Notes under the pieces: model-generated | The model's database searches: none | Told to the model about the DNA's origin: nothing | Seen by the model: the letters and a program-made list of their open reading frames with translations, nothing else | In this document: piece after piece, positions 16,313-23,097 of the stretch | Layout: each line of letters opens with the position of its first letter | How positions within the stretch are numbered: the stretch's first letter is position 1 | Assembly (NCBI GenBank): GCA_965232455.1 | Contig: OZ246981.1 | Span: 4,340,001-4,404,000, forward strand | Source: JBFGFX01 sp965232455 | GTDB taxonomy: Bacteria; Pseudomonadota; Gammaproteobacteria; Steroidobacterales; Woeseiaceae | Direction: 5' to 3' | Length of the DNA: 64,000 nucleotides | Made by a program: the position numbers and the translations under genes

Positions 16313-17659
16313 GTGTCGGACAAATTCGATTTGATCGTTATTGGCGGCGGCAGCGGCGGGCTGGCGCATGCTCAGCGGGCGGCTGAATACGGCGTACGCG
16401 CAGCAGTCATTGAGGGCGGGGCGCTGGGAGGCACCTGCGTCAACGTCGGCTGCGTGCCCAAGAAGGTAATGTGGTATGCCGCGAGTCACCGGCATCATGC
16501 GGAACTGGCGGCGAGTTACGGCTTCGACCTGTCCGTCGCGCAACACCACTGGTCGCTTCTGAAAGCGCGCCGGGACGCTTATGTGAAAAGGCTGAACGGA
16601 ATATACGAGCGCAATCTCGGCAATCGTGACGTAACCCTGATTCGCGGCTCCGCAAAATTCATCGATCGCAGCACGATAGCCGTCGGCGGTGAGACCTACA
16701 CCGCCGAGCGGATTGTCATTGCCACCGGCGGTAAGCCGATCGTGCCGCGAATTCACGGTGCCGAGCTCGGCATCACCTCGGACGGTTTTTTTGAGCTTCC
16801 GGAACGACCGCAGCGCGTTGCTCTGGTCGGCAGCGGCTACATCGCGGTCGAGTTCGGCGGCGTATTTGCGGCGCTGGGATCGGACACGACGATCCTCGTG
16901 CGCAAGGACGGCGTGTTACGCAGCTTCGACGGGATGCTGCGTGACGAACTGCATCAGGCGATGCATCAGCAAGGCATCGTGCTGGAGACGGCCGTCGTCC
17001 CGCACGCGCTCGAGAAGCGCGCGGACGGCCTTGTGCTGCGGGCGAAAGACGGTCGGGAATTCGGAGCGTTCGACTGTGTGGTATGGGCGGTCGGTCGCGC
17101 ACCGAACGTCGAGGGGCTGGATACGGAAGCGGCGCTGATCGAATCCGACGGTTACGGATTCATCCCGGTTGACGACTATCAGCGCACCAACGTCGAGAAC
17201 GTTTATGCTTTGGGTGACGTCACCGGACGCGAGGCGCTGACGCCGGTCGCCATTGCGGCGGGCCGCCGTCTCGCCGATCGATTGTACGGGGGCATGGAGG
17301 ACCGGCACCTCGAATACCACACGATTGCGACGGTGATTTTCAGTCATCCGCCAATCGGCACCGTCGGTATAACTGAAGATGCGGCGCGTGAAAAGTATGG
17401 CGACGACGTCGGCGTTTTCGTGTCGCGATTCACGCCGATGCTGTACGCTCTCGGCGAACATAAGCAGCCATCGGCCATGAAGCTCGTGACCGTCGGGGCC
17501 GAGCAGAAGATCGTGGGCTGCCACGTCATTGGCGATGGTGCGGACGAAATGATGCAGGGCTTCGCGGTTGCCATACGAATGGGAGCAACCAAACGCGATT
17601 TTGACGACACGGTGGCCATCCATCCAACCAGCGCTGAAGAACTCGTTACTATGCGTTGA
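16313..17659 (+). CDS. gor: Glutathione-disulfide reductase
   Basis: A 448-residue flavoprotein that reduces glutathione disulfide with NADPH. The FAD motif IVIGGGSGGLAHAQRAA is at residues 6-22. The redox pair in GGTCVNVGCVPKK is Cys42/Cys47, and the NADPH-binding strand is VALVGSGYIAVEFGGVFAALG. The dimer-interface HPTSAEELVTMR closes the protein. The GTG at 16313 is used because GGGAAG precedes it and it yields the same length as the E. coli enzyme. It diverges from prlC and overlaps the 3' end of aroE by 11 bases. Confidence 0.96.
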   Translation: MSDKFDLIVIGGGSGGLAHAQRAAEYGVRAAVIEGGALGGTCVNVGCVPKKVMWYAASHRHHAELAASYGFDLSVAQHHWSLLKARRDAYVKRLNGIYERNLGNRDVTLIRGSAKFIDRSTIAVGGETYTAERIVIATGGKPIVPRIHGAELGITSDGFFELPERPQRVALVGSGYIAVEFGGVFAALGSDTTILVRKDGVLRSFDGMLRDELHQAMHQQGIVLETAVVPHALEKRADGLVLRAKDGREFGAFDCVVWAVGRAPNVEGLDTEAALIESDGYGFIPVDDYQRTNVENVYALGDVTGREALTPVAIAAGRRLADRLYGGMEDRHLEYHTIATVIFSHPPIGTVGITEDAAREKYGDDVGVFVSRFTPMLYALGEHKQPSAMKLVTVGAEQKIVGCHVIGDGADEMMQGFAVAIRMGATKRDFDDTVAIHPTSAEELVTMR

Positions 17660-18482
17660 TCGTGAGCTGCTTCAGGACGTCTTCGGTTTTCGGCCGGACG
17701 CCACGCCACAAAAAGAAAGACTCGGCAGCCTGTTCGACCAGCATGCCCCAGCCCATGACCGAACGCGCGGCTCCCTGCTGTGACGCCCACTTGCTGAACG
17801 GCGTCGGCGTGAGTCCGTAAGAAAGGTCGTAACAAAAGGTCGTGTCCGTGACGGCGCGGTCCGGGTACGGCGGCGTCTTGCCTTTGAGCCCCGCCGAGGT
17901 GGCATTGATGATCAGCGTGTAGTGCACGGTTCTCGGCACGTCGTCGAAACTGCACGCATAAACCGGCCCGAACGACGAGAAGTGCTCGACGAGCCCCTCC
18001 GCCTTCGCGAGCGTCCGGTTGGCAATCATTACCGAAGCCGCCTTGGCGTCCAGCAGCGGCCGCACGATTCCACGCGTTGCGCCACCGGCGCCCAGAATCA
18101 GGACGTTGGCGCCTTCAATCGTCAGGTTCAGATTGACCTTGAGGTCGCGCATCAGACCGACGCCGTCCGTGTTGTCCCCGACGAACCCGTCATCATCGAA
18201 CGACACGGTGTTGACCGCGCCGGCGATTTCCGCCCGTTCGCTCAACCGGTCCGCCAATGCCGCAACTTCACTCTTGTGCGGCAGCGTGATGTTGAGCCCC
18301 TTGCCGCCGGTGCTCTGAAACTGCCGCAGCGCGCTCTCGAGCTTCTCGGGGGGCACTTGCAGCAACTCGTATTGCATATTCTGACCGGTCTGCAGGGCGA
18401 ACAGCCGGTGAATGACGGGGGACCGGCTGTGCGACACCGGATAGCCCATTACGCCATAGCGGTCCACCGAGCTATTGGCCAC
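17649..18482 (-). CDS. aroE: Shikimate dehydrogenase
   Basis: A 277-residue NADP-dependent dehydrogenase of the shikimate pathway, reducing 3-dehydroshikimate. Signatures are GYPVSHSRSPVIHRLF (substrate Ser pair), NITLPHKSEV (catalytic Lys), the DNTDGVGL catalytic Asp region, and the NADP-binding GAGGATRGIV followed by IANRTLAKAE (Arg for the phosphate). The C-terminal Gln of MLVEQAAESFFLW is the conserved substrate contact. It is convergent with gor and tail-overlaps it. In related genomes aroE often lies next to hemF and tsaC, which here are 16 kb away. Confidence 0.96.
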   Translation of the reverse strand: MANSSVDRYGVMGYPVSHSRSPVIHRLFALQTGQNMQYELLQVPPEKLESALRQFQSTGGKGLNITLPHKSEVAALADRLSERAEIAGAVNTVSFDDDGFVGDNTDGVGLMRDLKVNLNLTIEGANVLILGAGGATRGIVRPLLDAKAASVMIANRTLAKAEGLVEHFSSFGPVYACSFDDVPRTVHYTLIINATSAGLKGKTPPYPDRAVTDTTFCYDLSYGLTPTPFSKWASQQGAARSVMGWGMLVEQAAESFFLWRGVRPKTEDVLKQLTINA

Positions 18483-18686
18483 GGCTCACCGCTTGTGAGC
18501 TGTGTGGGTAAACGCGTCTGTCCATCGCAATCGTAGTCTCGCCAGAGTCCCGTTATTCTTGTTTTGTTTGTTCGACTCACTTACGCGAGCCCGTACCGAT
18601 TATACCCAATCTAAATAAGGGGGCAGCCGTCTTTAAATTCCGCGGCGCAGACGGACCTGAGCCTTCAGGGAGCATCGGATTCACCG

Positions 18687-19700
18687 TCACGCGGAGTCGC
18701 TCAGCCATCGGGCGGCGTCCAGGGCGAAGTAGGTCAGCACGGCGCTCGCCCCCGCGCGTTTGATCGACAGCAGGGATTCCAGCACGCTGGCCCGCTTGTC
18801 GAGCCAGCCGTTTTCGGCCGCGGCGCACAGCATCGCGTACTCGCCGCTCACCTGATACGCGAAAGTCGGCACGGCAAACGCGTCCCGCACCCGACGAATG
18901 ACGTCGAGATAGGGCAACGCGGGCTTGACCATGACGATGTCCGCGCCCTCCGCGAGGTCCAGTTCGACTTCTCGCAACGCCTCGTCGGTATTGGCGGGAT
19001 TCATTTGATACGTGTGTTTGTCGCCGCCGCCGAGACTGGCCGCCGAACCCACGGCATCGCGAAACGGTCCGTAGAAGCAGGAGGCGTACTTGGCGGCATA
19101 GGCGAGGATCAGGGTGTTGTGAGCGCCCCGGGCTTCCAGCTCATCGCGAATGGCGCCTACGCGGCCGTCCATCATGTCCGACGGTGCAACCATGTCCGCG
19201 CCCGCGGCGGCGTGTGAAGCCGCCTGTTTGACCAGCATCTCAACGGTGACGTCATTCTGGACGTAACCGTCATCGTCGACGATACCGTCCTGCCCATGTG
19301 TCGTATACGGGTCGAGCGCCACGTCCGTGATCACCGTCAGGTCCGGCAGCTCCGCTTTGAGCACGCTGACCGCGGTTTGGACGAGGCCGTCGGGATTGCA
19401 GCACTCCTCACCGTTCAGACTCTTTTTGTCCTCGCCGACGACCGGGAACAGCGCCAGGCCGGGAACGCCGAGGGCGGCAGCCTTGTGCGCATCCTCGACA
19501 ATTCCGTCCAGGCTTTTCCTTTCGATACCCGGCATCGACGGCACGGCTTCCACACGGCCTTCGCCTTCGAGGACGAACACCGGGTAAATCAGATCGCCCG
19601 GATTCATTGAGGTTTCGGCGACGAGGCGCCGCAATCCGGCGCTGCGACGGGTCCGTCGCAGCCGACTGGAGGGGAACCCCGAAGGTGTAAAAATACTCAT
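18687..19700 (-). CDS. hemB: Delta-aminolevulinic acid dehydratase (porphobilinogen synthase)
   Basis: A 337-residue enzyme that condenses two 5-aminolevulinates to porphobilinogen in heme synthesis. The Schiff-base lysines are Lys204 (AYAAKYASCFYGPF) and Lys259 (ADIVMVKPALPYLD). The metal region reads DVALDPYTTHGQDG, with Asp/Ala in place of the three cysteines of zinc enzymes, which is the Mg-dependent type seen in Pseudomonas. The N-terminus FPSSRLRRTRRSAGLRRLV matches the family. It probably has its own promoter in the 120-base gap upstream, shared divergently with the ECF sigma gene. Confidence 0.96.
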   Translation of the reverse strand: MSIFTPSGFPSSRLRRTRRSAGLRRLVAETSMNPGDLIYPVFVLEGEGRVEAVPSMPGIERKSLDGIVEDAHKAAALGVPGLALFPVVGEDKKSLNGEECCNPDGLVQTAVSVLKAELPDLTVITDVALDPYTTHGQDGIVDDDGYVQNDVTVEMLVKQAASHAAAGADMVAPSDMMDGRVGAIRDELEARGAHNTLILAYAAKYASCFYGPFRDAVGSAASLGGGDKHTYQMNPANTDEALREVELDLAEGADIVMVKPALPYLDVIRRVRDAFAVPTFAYQVSGEYAMLCAAAENGWLDKRASVLESLLSIKRAGASAVLTYFALDAARWLSDSA

Positions 19701-19821
19701 AAATGGTCAAATTTCACGATAACCCTTGGATTTTCTCTGTATTTGGGTAGGGTTTCCACGCCTGAATCACAAAAACGCCGGGTTACGGGTAATAAATAGA
19801 TTAGGGGGCGGGTCATCTCGT

Positions 19822-20331
19822 ATGCATAACAGTGCTGACAAGGAACGCCGGAGGCGTTTCGACCGGATCGTAGCCGTTTTGTACAAAGACATGTACCGCT
19901 ACGCGGCCTGGTTATCCAGGGATCCGAGCGTCGCCGAAGAGGTTGTTCAGGAGGCGCTGTTAAGGGCCTGGAAGTCGCTCGACGCGCTTCGCGAGGACAA
20001 TGCAGCGAAGCCCTGGGTGCTGACGATCGTCAGGCGGGAAAACGCGCGATTTTTTGAGCGCAAACGGCTGGAAACGGTGGATATTGACGGGTTGACGCCC
20101 GCGCAGGCGGCCATGCTGGCCGAAGGCGACAACAGTGAGGTGAAAGACGTCCGGGAAGCGATTTACAGACTCGACGACGACTACCGTGAGCCGCTGGTGT
20201 TACAGGTTCTGATGGGACACAGCACCAAGGAAATAGCAGAGTTGATGGGTATGAAACAAGGGGCCGTGTTGACGCGTTTGCATCGGGCCCGTCTCAAACT
20301 GAAAGACGTGATCAACGAGATGGCAGCGTAA
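19822..20331 (+). CDS. ECF-type RNA polymerase sigma factor
   Basis: A 169-residue sigma-70-family protein with only regions 2 and 4. Region 2 holds RYAAWLSRDPSVAEEVVQEALLRAWKSLDAL (about residues 25-55), the core-binding and -10 recognition part. Region 4 is LDDDYREPLVLQVLMGHSTKEIAELMGMKQGAVLTRLHRARLKL (about residues 117-160), the -35-binding helix-turn-helix. The ATG at 19822 is chosen over an upstream in-frame ATG because the extension is not conserved-looking and a G-rich RBS precedes it. It is followed after 42 bases by a DUF3379 anti-sigma-like gene and then the Cys-rich repeat protein, suggesting one regulatory unit. Confidence 0.92.
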   Translation: MHNSADKERRRRFDRIVAVLYKDMYRYAAWLSRDPSVAEEVVQEALLRAWKSLDALREDNAAKPWVLTIVRRENARFFERKRLETVDIDGLTPAQAAMLAEGDNSEVKDVREAIYRLDDDYREPLVLQVLMGHSTKEIAELMGMKQGAVLTRLHRARLKLKDVINEMAA

Positions 20332-20373
20332 CCGACCCGTAAGACCCGAACACTTTAAGACCGAATTTGGAAA

Positions 20374-21099
20374 ATGACCAGTAAAGATTACAAAGAGACC
20401 ATTGCGGCAGACCCATCGGCGCCGTTCGATTACAGCGGTTTGTCGGCCGACGAACGCGAGTCCGCGGATGCGTTTCGCGACGAGATGCTGGCGCTCGATA
20501 AAACGATCGCCAAGGCGCTCGAGATAGAAGTCCCCGAATTGCAGATGCCCGAATTGCCCGCCATCGAAGAGGGTTCGACGGTCGTCAATATGCCGTTTCG
20601 CAAGAGAGTGCGTGCGAGCACGCCCGTCTGGATCGGCATCGCGGCGAGTTTTGCCGTAGCCGCGGTTCTTGGCGTGCGTTTCCTGGGTGAACAGGCGGCC
20701 TACCCCTCGCTGGCGGCGGAAGTTGTTGCGCATCTGGACCATGAGCCGCAGGCGCTCAAGGTCACCTCGACGCCGGTTTCGGAACGCAGGCTCTTGAATG
20801 TTGTCAGTAATGGTGGGGTGCAGCTCGACGGGGGCATCGGTTTGGTGACCTATGCGAAGAGCTGCGTTATCAACGGCAAGAAGATTCCACATCTTGTCGT
20901 TCAGGGGAAACTGGGTCCAATCACGCTGTTACTTATGCCGGATGAAAGGGTAGACGGTGCGGTACCGTTGTCCGGAGAGGGTATCAACGGCGTCATTTTG
21001 CCGGTCGGCGATGGCAGTATCGCGATAATCGGTGAACGTGAAGAAAATCTAAGCCAAATCGAAGAACGCGTAGTCGACTCGGTGACGTGGAGTATTTGA
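20374..21099 (+). CDS. DUF3379-family protein, probable membrane anti-sigma factor
   Basis: A 241-residue protein. The N-terminal soluble part (about residues 1-80) has the DUF3379 pattern: AADPSAPFD, then DEMLALDKTIAKALEIEVPEL. A single membrane helix (TPVWIGIAASFAVAAVLGVRFLG, about residues 87-109) leads to a periplasmic domain of about 130 residues with VSNGGVQLDGGIGLVTYAKSCVI and VQGKLGPITLLLMPDE. Position directly behind an ECF sigma gene and the one-helix topology fit an anti-sigma factor that holds the sigma at the membrane and senses a periplasmic signal. Direct anti-sigma activity of this family is inference. Confidence 0.8.
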   Translation: MTSKDYKETIAADPSAPFDYSGLSADERESADAFRDEMLALDKTIAKALEIEVPELQMPELPAIEEGSTVVNMPFRKRVRASTPVWIGIAASFAVAAVLGVRFLGEQAAYPSLAAEVVAHLDHEPQALKVTSTPVSERRLLNVVSNGGVQLDGGIGLVTYAKSCVINGKKIPHLVVQGKLGPITLLLMPDERVDGAVPLSGEGINGVILPVGDGSIAIIGEREENLSQIEERVVDSVTWSI

Positions 21100-21139
21100 C
21101 GCAGTGCCGAGTAAGTGCCTGGAAACGGGCGACAATCAA

Positions 21140-21156
21140 ATGCCCGGCTCGGGCAT
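21140..21156 (+). promoter_or_regulatory. Perfect small palindrome in the leader of the Cys-rich repeat gene
   Basis: ATGCCCG-GCT-CGGGCAT forms a perfect 7-bp stem with a 3-base loop between the anti-sigma stop (21099) and the ribosome site (AGGAG, about 21168-21172) of the next gene. It has no following T-tract, so it is not an ordinary terminator. It may be an operator or an mRNA hairpin that sets the level of the downstream protein relative to the sigma operon. Confidence 0.45.
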
Positions 21157-21179
21157 GTAAACAGAGGTAGGAGATAGAA

Positions 21180-21689
21180 ATGTCTGATAAGCAAATAGCA
21201 AAACCTGTTGCAATCGCGGTAGGCACCGCGCTGGCCGGTTCTTTTGCAGTTGCCGGTATTGCAAGTGCTGACACCGGCGCAAGCCCGTTTGCCATGACCA
21301 GCCTGAGTGCCGGGTACATGCTGGGGGCCGGCGAAGGCAGCTGCGGCGAAGGCAAATGCGGCGGCGACAAGGAAGGCGAAGGCTCGTGTGGCGGCGACAA
21401 GGGCGGTGAAGGCTCTTGCGGCGGCGACAAGGAAGGCGAAGGCTCGTGTGGCGGCGACAAGGGCGGTGAAGGCTCCTGTGGCGGCGACAAGGGCGGTGAA
21501 GGCTCCTGTGGCGGCGACAAGGGCGGTGAAGGCTCCTGTGGCGGCGACAAGGGCGGCGAAGGCTCCTGCGGCGGCGACAAGGGCGGTGAAGGCTCCTGCG
21601 GCGGCGACAAGGGCGGTGAAGGCTCTTGCGGTGGTGACAAGGACGCCGAAGGCAAGTGCGGCGAAGGCAAATGTGGCGGTTCTGTTTAA
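21180..21689 (+). CDS. HvfA-like Cys-rich repeat protein (putative RiPP metallophore precursor)
   Basis: A 169-residue exported protein. A signal peptide (about residues 1-30, ending GIASAD) and a short spacer precede a region of 13 EG[S/K]CG motifs with 13 cysteines. They comprise an initial EGSCG, EGKCGGDKEG, nine EGSCGGDK repeats of ten residues, and a terminal EGKCGEGKCGGSV. EGKCG is the core motif of HvfA of Haemophilus, whose cysteines are converted by a DUF692 (MNIO) enzyme into copper-binding oxazolone/thioamide groups. Neither a DUF692 nor a DUF2063 gene lies in this window. AGGAG precedes the ATG, and a strong terminator follows. Possible roles are periplasmic copper buffering, as a modified peptide or as a plain Cys-rich protein. 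Confidence 0.8.
   Translation: MSDKQIAKPVAIAVGTALAGSFAVAGIASADTGASPFAMTSLSAGYMLGAGEGSCGEGKCGGDKEGEGSCGGDKGGEGSCGGDKEGEGSCGGDKGGEGSCGGDKGGEGSCGGDKGGEGSCGGDKGGEGSCGGDKGGEGSCGGDKGGEGSCGGDKDAEGKCGEGKCGGSV
21348..21647 (+). repeat. Coding tandem repeat, 10 units of 30 bp
   Basis: Ten in-phase 30-base units encode EG[S/K]CGGDK plus two variable residues (GG, EG or DA). Units differ mainly at synonymous positions (TGC/TGT, GGT/GGC), and several neighbours are identical, indicating recent expansion by slippage or unequal recombination. There are no spacers between units. Confidence 0.9.
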
Positions 21690-21711
21690 GACCCGAGACT
21701 ACTGCCTGAGC

Positions 21712-21744
21712 AAAAAGCCCGCGGAAGATCGCGGGCTTTTTTTT
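21712..21744 (+). terminator. Rho-independent terminator after the Cys-rich repeat gene
   Basis: The stem GCCCGCG (21717-21723) pairs with CGCGGGC (21730-21736) around a 6-base loop and is followed by eight T. Five A precede the left arm and extend the stem. It closes the sigma/anti-sigma/repeat-protein unit 23 bases after the stop codon. Confidence 0.93.
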
Positions 21745-21837
21745 GTCTTCAACAAACAGATTCGATGGTTGCGGAGAGGATTTCGGTCGAGCAGACTGTC
21801 ATGAACGTCTTTTCTCCGAAAACAAGAAGCCGACAAC

Positions 21838-22437
21838 ATGCCCAAGAAAGTGAACCGTTGCTCCTGGGCCGAAAACGTAAACCTGGACTACATCGCCTAT
21901 CATGATGAGGAGTGGGGCGTTCCGGTCAACGACGATCGGACGCAGTTCGAGTTCCTGATCCTCGAAGGCGCGCAGGCGGGCTTGAGCTGGTCGACGATTC
22001 TCAACAAACGTAGCGGCTATCGCAGGAATTTCGCGGAATTCGATCCCGAGAAAGTCGCGCGATTCACCAAAAAGCGCGTCGAAAAGATACTGACCGATCC
22101 AGGCATCGTTCGGAATCGGTTGAAGGTCGAATCCGCCGTAACGAACGCAAAAGCGTTTCTCGACGTACAGGAGGAATTCGGCAGCTTCTCCCGGTATGTC
22201 TGGGGTTTCGTCGATGGCAGGCCGAAGCAAAACAGATTTCGGGAGATGGCTGACGTTCCCGCGACCTCGCCCGAATCGGATGCGTTGAGCAAAGATCTCA
22301 AGAAACGCGGCTTTCGTTTTGTCGGCAGTACGATTGTCTACGCGCACATGCAGGCGACAGGACTCGTCAACGATCATGTTACGAGCTGCTTCCGGCACGC
22401 GGTCTGCGCCAGAAAAGCCAAACAATTCAAGGCGTAG
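21838..22437 (+). CDS. tag: DNA-3-methyladenine glycosylase I
   Basis: A 199-residue base-excision glycosylase that removes 3-methyladenine. It has the family opening CSWAE, then DYIAYHDEEWGVPVNDDRTQFEFLILEGAQAGLSW (catalytic Glu and aromatic pocket residues), and the HhH-like RVEKILTDPGIVRNRLKVES. The zinc-snap ligands are the N-terminal Cys and His plus the C-terminal His/Cys in NDHVTSCFRH. It stands alone after the strong terminator, so it has a separate promoter. Confidence 0.95.
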   Translation: MPKKVNRCSWAENVNLDYIAYHDEEWGVPVNDDRTQFEFLILEGAQAGLSWSTILNKRSGYRRNFAEFDPEKVARFTKKRVEKILTDPGIVRNRLKVESAVTNAKAFLDVQEEFGSFSRYVWGFVDGRPKQNRFREMADVPATSPESDALSKDLKKRGFRFVGSTIVYAHMQATGLVNDHVTSCFRHAVCARKAKQFKA

Positions 22438-22515
22438 ACGGCAGCGCTTGAAATCACGTCGTCGTCGCAGGAAGATGTTGGCTTAAGTATTGCAAAATCA
22501 GACGAAAGGTACCCG

Positions 22516-22950
22516 ATGTCCGAAGGCGGAAACCCGATACCGCGTTCATTCTGGATCGTTGGTGGCGTGGCGCTGGTATGGAATCTGATCGGCGTCGCCC
22601 GTTACGTCATGCAGCTTCGGTTAACCGAGGATATGTTGGCGGCGTTGCCCGAAGCCGAGCGTGCGCTGTACACGAACATTCCCGCCTGGGCGACTTCGGC
22701 GTTCGCGGTTGCGGTGATTGCCGGAGCTATCGGCAGCGTGTTGCTGCTGATGCGCAGCGTCTGGGCGGTGCCCGCGTTTCTGATCTCGCTGCTCGGTGTG
22801 CTGGTGCAGATGTACCACGCGTTTGCGATCGCAGATGCGATTGCCGTTCTGGGGCCCGCGTCGGCATTGGTGCCCACGCTGATCATCGGCATTGGCGTCG
22901 GCTTGATCTGGTACGCACGATCTGCCAAAGAGAAGGGCTGGCTCACCTGA
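22516..22950 (+). CDS. Small four-helix membrane protein
   Basis: A 144-residue integral membrane protein with four predicted helices at about residues 12-34, 56-80, 85-108 and 112-134. The first loop, VMQLRLTEDMLAALPEAERALYTNIPAW, is a segment often seen in small uncharacterised membrane proteins of gammaproteobacteria and flavobacteria. The GAAAGG ribosome site at 22504-22509 supports the start. No function is assigned. It is not closely linked to either neighbour. Confidence 0.75.
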   Translation: MSEGGNPIPRSFWIVGGVALVWNLIGVARYVMQLRLTEDMLAALPEAERALYTNIPAWATSAFAVAVIAGAIGSVLLLMRSVWAVPAFLISLLGVLVQMYHAFAIADAIAVLGPASALVPTLIIGIGVGLIWYARSAKEKGWLT

Positions 22951-23097
22951 CGAGAGGCGTTGACCGCCTGCGTCCCTGATCGGCGAATCGGTCGCCCGGG
23001 CACCACGTCCGCAATCATCTCTTTCATTCGGAGCCGGACAGTAGTGGCGCACATAGGGAATAATCGGTCATCTCACTGCCCATAACGACGTTGAGCC

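Noticed and set aside
21348..21647. Periodic 30-base repeats resembling a CRISPR array
   Set aside because: Units are contiguous without spacers, in phase with an open frame with a ribosome site and signal peptide. No cas genes are near.
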